In this document: positions 25,252 to 34,331 of the stretch, in pieces
Position numbering within the stretch: the stretch's first letter is position 1
How the letters are laid out: each line of letters starts with the position of its first letter
DNA from: Daejeonella rubra
GTDB taxonomy: Bacteria > Bacteroidota > Bacteroidia > Sphingobacteriales > Sphingobacteriaceae
DNA length: 64,000 nt
Assembly (NCBI RefSeq): GCF_900103545.1
Contig: NZ_FNHH01000005.1
Location: forward strand, 62,001-126,000
Direction: 5' to 3'
Position numbers and translations under genes: made by a program
The notes under the pieces: generated by a model
What the model was told of the DNA's origin: nothing
Database searches by the model: none
What the model saw: only the letters and a program-made list of their open reading frames with translations

Positions 25252-26481
25252 CTACAAATCCTCCCTCAAATTCATAGAATTCTTTACACTCAATCTGGAA
25301 GAGATCGCAGAAGCGATCACAGAAACCAGCAATACGGTTCCAAATACAAGAATAAAATCAGTCAGCTTGATCCCAACAGGATAGGAATCGATCATCAGAT
25401 TCGCGCCCGACATCGCAATAAAACCAAATTGCTGCTGCAGGAGGATAAAGATCAATCCGGCAGCCATACCGAAAACACATCCAAGCATGGAGATCATCAT
25501 CCCCTCAATAAAGAAAATACCCCTGATCAAGCCTTTATTAGCCCCCAGGCTGCTTAAAATGGCAATATCTTTACGTTTATCAATAACCAGCATCGTTAAT
25601 GATCCGATAATATTAAAGATCGCGATGATCAAAACAAAGGTCAGGATCAGAAATATGGCCCACTTTTCGGAATTCAGGATCTTATAAAGTAATTCATTCT
25701 GCTGACTGCGGTTCTTGACCAAAAATTCCTTCCCTAAAGATTCTTCAATATCCTTTTGAAGATCCTCAATCACAACATCTCTAGCGGCATTTATTTCGAT
25801 GTAGGATACCAGTTTATTCTCCCCAAGCAATTCTCTTGCAAAACGAATAGGAACAATCATGGTATTATCAAATTCCTGCTGAACAGCAAAAACACCGGAT
25901 GGATAAATGGAGCGTACATTGAATTCATCCGCAGGGTTCAATGAATTTAAAGCACCTTTTCTGGGCGAATATACATCGAGACTTTGAAATTCATTATTCA
26001 GGTTAATGGACAGATAGGTCTGCAAGGCAGAACCTATCACAGCCATATCCTGACCCTTAGACCAAAGCGTGAAGCTTCCACTGGAAATTACTGAATCCAG
26101 TCCGGTTTTATTTTTCAGAAAACCTTCACTAACACCCTTTACGAGGGCAATCGACTGACTTTCGCCATATCTTACCAGAGCCTTTTCCTGTAATACTTCG
26201 GTATAATTAATGATGCGTTTATCGTTCTTCAAGGTCAGGAAATGAGTGTTTCCAGGGTCAAAGGTCTTACCTTTCAGGGCTTCGATGCGGAGTTCCGGAC
26301 TAAAGGTATTATACATAGAAAGTACAATATTTTCAAAACCATTGAATACCGAAAGAATAATAATGAGTGCGGCACTACCTACAAAAACGCCGAGCATGGA
26401 GATGCCTGATATGAAATTGATCGCATTGACCGATTTCTTTGAAAACAGATACCTTTTGGCGATATAATAGGAGGTGTTCAA
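25252..26481 (-). CDS. LolC/LolE-type ABC transporter permease (FtsX fold)
   Basis: 409 residues. It has an N-terminal helix (about 18-45, GISMLGVFVGSAALIIILSVF), a large periplasmic domain, and three C-terminal helices (about 275-300, 320-350 and 375-395), the FtsX/MacB layout. YIAKRYLFSKKSVNAINFIS resembles the opening of lipoprotein-releasing permeases. In that family the protein helps extract lipoproteins from the inner membrane; the ATPase is not here. The start is a TTG, with no closer ATG. It ends one base from the hldD stop and leads from a small gap after the metallo-hydrolase gene. Confidence 0.88.
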   Translation of the reverse strand: MNTSYYIAKRYLFSKKSVNAINFISGISMLGVFVGSAALIIILSVFNGFENIVLSMYNTFSPELRIEALKGKTFDPGNTHFLTLKNDKRIINYTEVLQEKALVRYGESQSIALVKGVSEGFLKNKTGLDSVISSGSFTLWSKGQDMAVIGSALQTYLSINLNNEFQSLDVYSPRKGALNSLNPADEFNVRSIYPSGVFAVQQEFDNTMIVPIRFARELLGENKLVSYIEINAARDVVIEDLQKDIEESLGKEFLVKNRSQQNELLYKILNSEKWAIFLILTFVLIIAIFNIIGSLTMLVIDKRKDIAILSSLGANKGLIRGIFFIEGMMISMLGCVFGMAAGLIFILLQQQFGFIAMSGANLMIDSYPVGIKLTDFILVFGTVLLVSVIASAISSRLSVKNSMNLREDL

Positions 26482-26506
26482 ATTATCGGTCTAAATATTG
26501 TTTGTA

Positions 26507-27145
26507 TCAGCTAAGGAAAGGATTATACTGCTTCTCAAATCCGATACTGGTGGATGGTCCATGGCCCGGATAAACACGGCAATCATCAGGAAGGACAAAT
26601 AATTTCTCACGGATATTAGTGATCAGCAGATCATGATTCCCACCCGGAAGGTCTGTTCTGCCTATACTTCGGTAAAACAATACATCACCGCCAATCAAAA
26701 AGCAATCTTTCACACTATAAAAACATAAATGAGCCGGCGAATGGCCCGGTGAAAATATAAGTTCAAGCTCAGATTCCCCGAATTTAACAGTGCCACTTTC
26801 TGGCAAAAAAACTTCAGGCAAGGGGGAAACTTCATAGCGAATTCCCATTTGCGGGGCATAAGAAACGACTGAATTCAGGACAATCTCTTCACCCTTATGG
26901 AATTGAGGTAATAATCCATAGGTATCAAAAACGAATTTATTTCCCAAAACATGATCTATATGGCAATGCGTATTCAGAAGTAAAACCGGCTTCAGTTTAT
27001 TGTCGGAAATAAATTTCAAAAATTCGTTTTGCTCATCGCCCGTATACATTCCGGGATCAATGATCACGCATTCCGATGTTTCGTCGGAAAGAATATAGGT
27101 GTTCTCCTGATAAGGATTAAATGCGAGTGACTTAATTTGGATCAT
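26507..27145 (-). CDS. Metallo-beta-lactamase fold hydrolase (glyoxalase II/YcbL-like)
   Basis: 212 residues. The zinc motif THCHIDH (LLLNTHCHIDHVLGNKF) is complete, followed by the downstream FSPGHSPAHLCFY histidine, the GGDVLF aspartate and the VYPGHGPST histidine. This is the small glyoxalase II-like/YcbL type; the physiological thioester or other substrate is unknown. No signal peptide, so cytoplasmic. Upstream of the permease gene by 25 bp and probably co-transcribed with it. Confidence 0.9.
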   Translation of the reverse strand: MIQIKSLAFNPYQENTYILSDETSECVIIDPGMYTGDEQNEFLKFISDNKLKPVLLLNTHCHIDHVLGNKFVFDTYGLLPQFHKGEEIVLNSVVSYAPQMGIRYEVSPLPEVFLPESGTVKFGESELELIFSPGHSPAHLCFYSVKDCFLIGGDVLFYRSIGRTDLPGGNHDLLITNIREKLFVLPDDCRVYPGHGPSTSIGFEKQYNPFLS

Positions 27146-27240
27146 AATTACAAAAGTACCTAATTCCGTCCATTCCGATACAGAATATTGCTTCAGACAA
27201 TTTCAGCCAAGAGAAATTGATCGCAATTGAATTTTTAAGG

Positions 27241-28545
27241 TCAGTTTAGTGATGGATTTGCACGACTTAATCTGTAGATCATTAAGGCTGCTCTCTGAAC
27301 GAGGATTGGCAGCTCCTTTAAGTTGATCACTTCACCGGGCTTATGTGCTCCACCTCCTGAAGCGCCCATTCCATCCAGGCAATCCACATATTTGGCAATA
27401 TCAGAAATATCCCCTGCTCCGCGTGCTCCGGGATCACCTGCCAGTGTTGCACCGATACCCATATCGCGGGTGATCTTATCCAGATATTTCACCAGCCTGT
27501 AGTTCCCTTCTGTTGGCTCCATTGCCGGAAGTCCGTCGGTAAAAGTTATGGTAGAACTGGTTCCATTCAGGCTCTGGGCAGTAATAGTTTTCATTTTCTC
27601 TCTTGCCTTATCACGCTGCACTTCTGAAATGAAGCGAAGATCTCCGGCAACATAAGCGGCAGGAGAAATAATATTGGTTTTCCCGATCGCCTCAACCCTT
27701 GCATTAGCTTTATCAACTCTGATCTCGGAACCAGCGCTCATCAAACCCGGATTAAAAGTCAGATACTTTTCATCTTTTAACTGGGTGCGAAATTCAGTGA
27801 TAATCCTGGCAGCTTCATAAATAGCGCCATAACCTGCACTCTGACTGAAAATTCCTGCAGAATGGCCTGTCTTAGCATTCACATTAAGTACCCAGCCACC
27901 AATTCCACGGCGGGCAACAGCAACAGTATTCAGGCCCTGTGCACCTTCAAAACCCAATGCGATCTCGGTAGTACGGGCACGTTCAATAAAATCTTTCCTG
28001 GCCACAGCATGAGGCGAACCAGAGCTTTCCTCGTCACCGGTGAAGTACGCAATGATCTGGGTATTATCTAAAAGTCCGAGGGAATTAAGGGCTTTTAATG
28101 CGGAGATCATTACCATGTTACCACCCTTCATATCATTCACACCCTGGCCGGTTGCAGTAGAATCATTGAGCTTTGTGTAAGGACTGAAAGCCATATCCAG
28201 CTCAAAAACAGTATCCAAGTGCCCGATCAGAAAGAGGCGTTTACCCTGTGAACCCTTTCGGGTGGCTACCAAATGCCCTGCACGGCGCAATGAATCAGGC
28301 AGATCAACCCACTCGGTGGTAAAACCCAGTTTATCAAGTTCTCTGCGATAAATAGTACCTACCTTTTTTACACCTTCTGTATTCAAAGTACCGCTGTTAA
28401 TATTAACAGACTCGATCAGCAATTCTTCCGACTCGCCAAAATTTGCTTTGATATATTCAATGATTTTTTTTTCATCCTGGCTAAGCTGGGCCTGAGTACT
28501 TGAATGGATGAATAAGAGGATTAAGAGGGTGTAAATTACTTTCAT
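27241..28545 (-). CDS. M20 family metallopeptidase (carboxypeptidase G2-like), secreted
   Basis: 434 residues with a signal peptide ending STQAQ. The M20 zinc motifs are present: LFLIGHLDTVF (His, Asp), GVNDMKGGNMVM (bridging Asp), TGDEESSG (catalytic and ligand Glu), and a C-terminal GGAHKPGE His. A dimerisation insert lies between (about 205-330). Likely removes C-terminal or gamma-linked amino acids from peptides in the periplasm. The last 257 bp upstream hold no gene. Confidence 0.92.
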   Translation of the reverse strand: MKVIYTLLILLFIHSSTQAQLSQDEKKIIEYIKANFGESEELLIESVNINSGTLNTEGVKKVGTIYRRELDKLGFTTEWVDLPDSLRRAGHLVATRKGSQGKRLFLIGHLDTVFELDMAFSPYTKLNDSTATGQGVNDMKGGNMVMISALKALNSLGLLDNTQIIAYFTGDEESSGSPHAVARKDFIERARTTEIALGFEGAQGLNTVAVARRGIGGWVLNVNAKTGHSAGIFSQSAGYGAIYEAARIITEFRTQLKDEKYLTFNPGLMSAGSEIRVDKANARVEAIGKTNIISPAAYVAGDLRFISEVQRDKAREKMKTITAQSLNGTSSTITFTDGLPAMEPTEGNYRLVKYLDKITRDMGIGATLAGDPGARGAGDISDIAKYVDCLDGMGASGGGAHKPGEVINLKELPILVQRAALMIYRLSRANPSLN

Positions 28546-28802
28546 GAATTTTTTCAGTTTAATGTAAACTCAAATCTTTATCAATAGCTTATAAATTTCG
28601 GGAAATACGATTTGAATATAAGCAAACATACCCTCAAAAGGATTGCATAGTGACTAATAAAGTTTAAACTCAATCAGAAAACATGCTGAAACCTGCCCTC
28701 CAGCAGGTGAGGCAAATCGTCAACAGGCACAAATTTGGATTTAAGTTAATATGAGAACACGCGACACGCGTGCACCAGCATTATGTTCTAACGGTATATC
28801 TG

Positions 28803-29381
28803 CTATTTCCATTTAAACGTTTTGATCATATGATCAATATCCTTTTTAATAAAATCCAGAACTGGCTGAATTGAATCAAGACGAGGTTGTTCATTGAAAT
28901 ATAAGGCACCACGCAAATAGTTTTTGGTACTATCTGTTAAAAAAAACTGCACAGAGGATGCGGTATTTCCATCAATTGAATAATAGATGCCATAAACCTT
29001 CTTTTCAGGGTAGGAGATCATGGCTTCATCAATTGCGGTGGCTTTCACGGTATGTTTAAATGCAAATGTCCGGGCATCCTCAACCAATTGATCGAACTGC
29101 TCTCTTGAAGAAAATGATTGATAGCTTAAATGTATCCGACCATTGAACTGAGGATAATGCACATCGATCCAGCATGGCTTAGCCTCTCTGTCTTTATCAG
29201 GCAGGATCTGTGCGTAAACAGGGAAATCAAAACTATAGGGGCAATCACTTGTGTATAGCTGGTATTTTTTTTCAGGAAGATCAATTTTAAAATAAGAACG
29301 GGGTTTAGGAGAGTAATCGCCAGCACAGGAGTAAAGAAGTATGAGGATGCTGAAAAGACCAAATAGAAAATTCCTGACCAT
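28803..29381 (-). CDS. gldD: Gliding motility lipoprotein GldD
   Basis: 192 residues. The SPII signal ends in LLYSC (Cys19), followed by the family opening AGDYSPKPRSYFKIDLPEKKY and CPYSFDFPVYAQI, then the conserved CWIDVHYPQFNGRIHLSY. GldD belongs to the set needed for gliding and type IX secretion in Bacteroidota. Its ATG overlaps the aroE stop by one base (TGATG), implying coupled translation. No other gld genes are present; in many genomes gldD sits apart from the gldKLMN cluster. Confidence 0.93.
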   Translation of the reverse strand: MVRNFLFGLFSILILLYSCAGDYSPKPRSYFKIDLPEKKYQLYTSDCPYSFDFPVYAQILPDKDREAKPCWIDVHYPQFNGRIHLSYQSFSSREQFDQLVEDARTFAFKHTVKATAIDEAMISYPEKKVYGIYYSIDGNTASSVQFFLTDSTKNYLRGALYFNEQPRLDSIQPVLDFIKKDIDHMIKTFKWK

Positions 29382-30160
29382 CAGCTATTCCATATTTCCC
29401 AGGATTTTTCAGCCTGCAGATGAAGCATTTCCAAACCGTTCTTTATGCTGGCTCCTTTTGCCTTTCCGCGTTTGAGGAACTCGGTTTCTGCCGGATTGTA
29501 AACCAGGTCGTACAATAAATGCTTGCTTGTTAGAAATTCATAGGGAATATCCGGACATTCTTCAATATTTGGAGCTGTACCTACCGGACTTGTATTGATA
29601 ATTAACAGATAGTCATTCAGAATTTCCTCTGTTAGTTTTTTATACGATAACTGTTTACCAACAGCACGCCTGGACACTTTTTTGAATGAAATACCCAGTT
29701 TTTTAAGCACATAAGCAACAGCTCTGGAAGCACCGCCGGTACCGAGAATCAATGCCTTGTGATGATGTTTTTTCAATAAAGGCTTTAAGGATTTTTCAAA
29801 AGCATAAGCATCCGTATTATATCCTTCAAGCCTGACCTGCATGGAAGATAGTTCGCCACTGAAAAAAGCCTCCACAGGCTGATGATTAACGATCTTTATA
29901 CAATTTACCGCATCTATTTCTTTGGCAGCGGGATCCACTTTATCGAGGTAATACATCACTCCGATCTTATGTGGTACAGTAACATTCAAGCCGCAAAGAT
30001 CTGGAATACTATTGATCAGCTCAGGCAGGTCACTTAGATTGGGCAGTGGAAAAAGCTCATACTGATAACTATCCAGCCCTTCCCTTAAGAACTTCTCTGT
30101 AAAGTACTTTTTGGAAAAAGAATGAGTTAGAGGATATCCGATCAGGCCGTACTTCTTCAT
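29381..30160 (-). CDS. aroE: Shikimate 5-dehydrogenase
   Basis: Reduces 3-dehydroshikimate with NADPH in aromatic amino-acid synthesis. 259 residues. GLIGYPLTHSFSKKYF (substrate Ser), GLNVTVPHK (catalytic Lys), EGYNTDAYAFE (Asn, Asp), NADP loop LGTGGASRAVAYVL, and a C-terminal GLEMLHLQAEKSWEIW. It precedes gldD with a one-base overlap and follows the ComA-like gene by 46 bp, so the three may form one transcript. Confidence 0.95.
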   Translation of the reverse strand: MKKYGLIGYPLTHSFSKKYFTEKFLREGLDSYQYELFPLPNLSDLPELINSIPDLCGLNVTVPHKIGVMYYLDKVDPAAKEIDAVNCIKIVNHQPVEAFFSGELSSMQVRLEGYNTDAYAFEKSLKPLLKKHHHKALILGTGGASRAVAYVLKKLGISFKKVSRRAVGKQLSYKKLTEEILNDYLLIINTSPVGTAPNIEECPDIPYEFLTSKHLLYDLVYNPAETEFLKRGKAKGASIKNGLEMLHLQAEKSWEIWNS

Positions 30161-30206
30161 AATAATTCTTTACACTTATGGCTTCTGAAATAATAAAGGA
30201 AGATGT

Positions 30207-30977
30207 TTAGGATGCTTCCATATCAAGAAAATGATCGAAAGTATCGCTTCTTAGTCCCAGACGCAAAGTTTCAACTGGAATCACATCAGCCGGAGCTATA
30301 TTTCCAAGATTTATATTTGAACCGATCAATTTAATGAACCATACCTGCTGTGCCTTTTGAGGTGCTTCCCAAATAATGGTTTCAGCAGGTATCTGAGTTA
30401 AGATCTCATCAACCAAACCCTGTCTTACCTCTCCTGAATCTCTGTAAAGACCAACATTTCCGCTTTCTCGTGCTTCAGCGATAACTTTCCATGATCCTGC
30501 TTCAATCTCAGCTTTCATTAAACTGATCCATTTGTAGGGAGCAAAGATCTTGGCAGCATCCTTAGATCCTACTTCAGATATAACAGTTACCTGATCGCTT
30601 AGTTTTCGGATGTACTCACATTTTTCATCATGAGGAATGGTAATCGAACCATCAGATACTTCAGCGAACTTCATATCATATTTATCCAGGATCTTACGGT
30701 AGTCATCAAATTGATTCCTGATGATAAAGGCTTCAAACAAGGTTCCTCCGAAATACACAGGGATCTGCGCGTCACGATATATTTTTAATTTATTCTCAAG
30801 ATTAGGGGTAACATAAGAAGTTGACCAGCCTAATTTAACAATATCCGTATGCGGACCGGCAACTTCCAGAAAATCTTCAATCTGACGAATGCTAAGACCC
30901 TTGTCCATAACCATCGTAAGACCATTAACACGAGGTTTTTGTGTACGATCGGGGATGCTTTTTAAAGTATAATTCAT
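30207..30977 (-). CDS. Phosphosulfolactate synthase family (ComA)
   Basis: 256 residues of the ComA fold. In archaea and Bacillus the enzyme adds sulfite to phosphoenolpyruvate, giving phosphosulfolactate, for coenzyme M or spore sulfolactate. The PRVNGLTMVMDKGLS opening, DIVKLGWSTSYV, VYFGGTLFEAF, AEVSDGSITIP, KAEIEAGSWKVI and IIWEAPQK segments match the family. No comB, comC or other sulfolactate genes are next to it. In Bacteroidota a link to sulfonolipid precursors is an idea, not an established fact. It lies upstream of aroE on the same strand. Confidence 0.85.
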   Translation of the reverse strand: MNYTLKSIPDRTQKPRVNGLTMVMDKGLSIRQIEDFLEVAGPHTDIVKLGWSTSYVTPNLENKLKIYRDAQIPVYFGGTLFEAFIIRNQFDDYRKILDKYDMKFAEVSDGSITIPHDEKCEYIRKLSDQVTVISEVGSKDAAKIFAPYKWISLMKAEIEAGSWKVIAEARESGNVGLYRDSGEVRQGLVDEILTQIPAETIIWEAPQKAQQVWFIKLIGSNINLGNIAPADVIPVETLRLGLRSDTFDHFLDMEAS

Positions 30978-31112
30978 CTGCTATTATATTGCTTTTGTAT
31001 AATTGGTTGAGCCTTGGTATAATCGTTTATTTTGAAAAGAAGGCCGGGTTAATTTTTTGCAAATTTCCTAAAAAAAATCAATACCTGAGGCCTCAAAAAA
31101 TTTATTAGCCCT

Positions 31113-32516
31113 TTAACGGGTATAACGGTTGATTATATCAACAATAACCTTGTTTTCATGCAGCTGAGGCAGATATTCAAAAAGAATATGGTGTTTCTCC
31201 GGATCAGAATTAAGTGCTGTTTCCAGGTAGATCAGTGCTTCACCAAACTGATGAGCGGCAAAAAGGTAGGCAACCATCCTGTAATAGAGCTCGGCAGAGT
31301 CAGGGTTATTTTTAATTCCTTCAGAAATAATCTCTATTGCAGCAGTAAGTTTATCCTGCTCAAATAATATGGATGAATAGTCAAGCCAGGCTTCGATATC
31401 CACCGGATTGAGCTCCAGAACTTTTTCATATGCCTTTTCAGATTCGTCAAGCTGTTTAAGTTTATACTGAGCATCTGCAATGGCGAACCAGTAGTCTGCA
31501 TTTTTATCATCCAGATCGAGTGCCTTTTTATAAAAATAAAGAGATTCGAAATATCTTTCTTCAAAATCAAGAGTTACTCCGATACCAAACCAGGCATCAG
31601 ATTGTGAAGGATCAAGCTTAACTGCTTTTTTATAATAGGAGCGCGCTTCATCCATCCGTTCCAGCTTTTCATAGCACTCCCCAATAGCGGTATAGGTGTC
31701 CCCGCTTGGCGGTTCATATTCAAAAGTATGCTTATAAACCTCTATTGCCTCGGTATAACGATCCAGATGGACCAGGGCATTTCCTTTATTAAAGTAAGCG
31801 GAAGCAAAATTATCTTTGATAAGAATAGCATAATCATAAGCATCGATCGACTTTTCATATAGGTCCATCTTGTTGAATGCATTTCCTAAATTATACCAGG
31901 CAGCATAAGAATAAGGCTCATTATCAATGTATTGCTCATAAAACTTGATGCTTTCTTCCTGTTTATCCAGAACATCATAACAAAATGCAAGCTCATATAG
32001 CGCATCCTGATTTTCCATATTCTGCTCCAGGCATTGCTTTAAATAGCCAACTGCATTTTCATAATCACCCATGCTTTGATATACATAAGCTATATGAAGT
32101 AATATCTCGTCGGTGCTTTCTGCAAGCCCCAATGCCTTTTCATAATTATCCAGCGCATCCTGATTACGCTCCAATCCTTCGTAAATATTACCCCTGATGG
32201 TGTAAATATCAGCATCCGAAGGTTCCAGTGTCTCGGCCTTATTCAATGACTCAAATGCCCGGTCGAACTGGTTGGTTGCTAAATACAGCTGCGCCTGTTT
32301 AATAGAAAATACGGCAGCAAAAGGATGCTGATTAATGGCATATTCTGCAACCTGCAATGCCTTGATCGGATCATTCTTTTCAACGTAGTATTCAATAATA
32401 CTTTCAAATGCCTGAGCATCAAAAAAGTACTGATCCTGATTGCGGATCATCTCTTCATATCTTTCTACCGAAAATCTGGGATCTTCGGAAAAATCAAACT
32501 CAAAATCTTCTTCCAT
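31113..32516 (-). CDS. Tetratricopeptide-repeat protein
   Basis: 467 residues made of about 12 TPR units from residue 40 to near the end (typical unit: ALYELAFCYDVLDKQEESIK; AWYNLGNAFNKMDLYEKSID). It opens with an acidic MEEDFEFDFSEDPRFS and has no signal peptide or membrane helix, so it is probably cytoplasmic and scaffolds protein-protein contacts. No catalytic domain is attached. It is transcribed alone, divergent from the aldehyde dehydrogenase across a 244-bp gap. Confidence 0.9.
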   Translation of the reverse strand: MEEDFEFDFSEDPRFSVERYEEMIRNQDQYFFDAQAFESIIEYYVEKNDPIKALQVAEYAINQHPFAAVFSIKQAQLYLATNQFDRAFESLNKAETLEPSDADIYTIRGNIYEGLERNQDALDNYEKALGLAESTDEILLHIAYVYQSMGDYENAVGYLKQCLEQNMENQDALYELAFCYDVLDKQEESIKFYEQYIDNEPYSYAAWYNLGNAFNKMDLYEKSIDAYDYAILIKDNFASAYFNKGNALVHLDRYTEAIEVYKHTFEYEPPSGDTYTAIGECYEKLERMDEARSYYKKAVKLDPSQSDAWFGIGVTLDFEERYFESLYFYKKALDLDDKNADYWFAIADAQYKLKQLDESEKAYEKVLELNPVDIEAWLDYSSILFEQDKLTAAIEIISEGIKNNPDSAELYYRMVAYLFAAHQFGEALIYLETALNSDPEKHHILFEYLPQLHENKVIVDIINRYTR

Positions 32517-32734
32517 CCTAAAATAATACCATTAAGAATGTTCCCCCTGCATATTGTTTAAAGAACAATATATCCTATTGCAATCAATTTAAGGCAAATA
32601 GCTTATTATTCAGCTTTTATTTTTCCACATCCTGACACTCTTAAAGCTAACAGGCTGAAAATAACTAATTAACTATTGCTGTTTCAGGAAATGTTTAGTT
32701 TTTATCCGTGTGTCCTGCCCTTGGGGGAAATGCT

Positions 32735-32742
32735 TAACTTTG
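32735..32742 (+). promoter_or_regulatory. -7 promoter element (TAACTTTG)
   Basis: A full TAnnTTTG match, 18 nt upstream of the aldehyde dehydrogenase ATG at 32761. It supports that start over an in-frame GTG at 32710, which lies upstream of it. Confidence 0.5.
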
Positions 32743-32760
32743 ACAAAAATACGAAATTTT

Positions 32761-34302
32761 ATGCAAATAGACATATTTCCGATATTACAGAACCTTGGAA
32801 TACAACATATTAATCAATCCTGCAGCACAGGAAAACATTGGAACAGCAGCAATGCACAAGAGGGCACTGTTATAATTTCACCTGTAGATGGAAAAGAGAT
32901 CGCCAGTGTAAATTTTGCGAATGCCGAAGATTTTCAAAATACAGTTGTCACAGCTGAAGCGGCATTTAAAGTTTGGAGAACCTGGCCTGCTCCGAAAAGA
33001 GGCGATATCATCCGGCAGCTTGGTGATGCCCTTCGCCAGAATAAAGAAGATCTTGGGAAACTTGTAAGTTACGAGATGGGAAAAAGCCTGCAGGAAGGCT
33101 ATGGTGAGGTGCAGGAGATGATCGATATCTGCGATTTTGCAGTTGGACTATCACGTCAGTTATATGGTTTAACCATGCATTCTGAACGGCCGGCGCACCG
33201 CATGTATGAGCAATGGCACCCGATGGGTGTGGTAGGAATTATTTCAGCGTTTAACTTTCCGGTGGCGGTTTGGGCATGGAATGCCAGTCTTGCTCTTGTT
33301 TGCGGCAATGTGTGTATATGGAAACCCTCTGAAAAAACTCCCCTAACGGCCATTGCCTGTCAGCATATAATCCAAAAAGTATTTGAAGCCAATGATGTTC
33401 CTGAAGGTACTTCATGCCTGCTGATCGGCGACCGTAATATTGGTGAACTGATGAGTCATGATAAACGAATCGGACTGCTATCCGCAACCGGATCAACCCG
33501 TATGGGAAAAGCCGTGGGTGCAGCGGTGGGAGCCCGTTTGGGACGTAGTTTACTGGAACTTGGCGGAAACAATGCCATCATCATATCCAAAGATGCTGAT
33601 CTGGAAATGTCGCTGGTTGGGGCAGTTTTCGGTGCGGTTGGAACTGCCGGACAAAGATGTACTTCCACTCGCAGGCTGATCATTCAAGAAAGTGTTTATG
33701 ATGCCTTCAGCGATAAACTTGTCAAGGCTTACGGACAATTAAAAATTGGAAATCCACTGGATGAAAACATTCATGTTGGTCCGCTTATCGATAAAGAGGC
33801 AGTAAAAAGCTACCTCGGCTCGATTGAAAAATGCAAGGAAGAAGGTGGCAATTTTGTTGTTGAAGGCGGGGTGCTTGAAGGTGAAGGTTATGAATCAGGA
33901 TGCTATGTAAAACCATGTATCGCAGAAGCTAAAAACGACTATCAGATCGTACAGCACGAAACTTTCGCACCCATTCTCTACCTTATGAAATACAAAACCC
34001 TGGATGAAGCTATCGCTATGCAGAATGATGTTCCTCAGGGACTTTCTTCTGCAATCATGACGCTGAACCTGCGTGAAGCAGAACAGTTCTTGTCGTATGC
34101 CGGTTCAGATTGCGGTATTGCCAATGTGAATATCGGGACTTCCGGAGCAGAAATTGGCGGAGCCTTTGGCGGTGAGAAAGAAACAGGAGGCGGACGTGAA
34201 TCAGGATCTGATGCATGGAAGGCCTATATGCGTCGTCAAACCAATACGATCAATTATTCAGATAAATTGCCACTGGCGCAGGGGATCAAATTTGATCTTT
34301 AA
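32761..34302 (+). CDS. Aldehyde dehydrogenase, antiquitin (ALDH7)-like
   Basis: Oxidises semialdehydes to acids with NAD(P). 513 residues from the ATG at 32761. LLELGGNNAIIIS contains the general base Glu, and GTAGQRCTSTRR the nucleophile Cys (C300). NFPVAVWAWNASLAL, LLSATGSTRMGKAV and FGGEKETGGGRESGSDAWKAYMRRQT match ALDH7/L-aminoadipate-semialdehyde dehydrogenases more than generic family members. It is likely part of lysine catabolism or aldehyde detoxification. It stands alone and converges with the DUF4153 gene. Confidence 0.92.
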   Translation: MQIDIFPILQNLGIQHINQSCSTGKHWNSSNAQEGTVIISPVDGKEIASVNFANAEDFQNTVVTAEAAFKVWRTWPAPKRGDIIRQLGDALRQNKEDLGKLVSYEMGKSLQEGYGEVQEMIDICDFAVGLSRQLYGLTMHSERPAHRMYEQWHPMGVVGIISAFNFPVAVWAWNASLALVCGNVCIWKPSEKTPLTAIACQHIIQKVFEANDVPEGTSCLLIGDRNIGELMSHDKRIGLLSATGSTRMGKAVGAAVGARLGRSLLELGGNNAIIISKDADLEMSLVGAVFGAVGTAGQRCTSTRRLIIQESVYDAFSDKLVKAYGQLKIGNPLDENIHVGPLIDKEAVKSYLGSIEKCKEEGGNFVVEGGVLEGEGYESGCYVKPCIAEAKNDYQIVQHETFAPILYLMKYKTLDEAIAMQNDVPQGLSSAIMTLNLREAEQFLSYAGSDCGIANVNIGTSGAEIGGAFGGEKETGGGRESGSDAWKAYMRRQTNTINYSDKLPLAQGIKFDL

Positions 34303-34331
34303 GCCCGGCAAATAGCAGAATTTTTGAATCC

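Noticed and set aside
28546..28802. Gap before the M20 peptidase with a CCTGC/GCAGG inverted repeat and a GC-rich CGCGACACGCG stretch
   Set aside because: The repeats are short and imperfect and have no T-run or conserved motif. No gene is supported.
32710..32760. Upstream GTG start of the aldehyde dehydrogenase
   Set aside because: It lies upstream of a likely -7 promoter element, and the resulting leader is unlike family members.
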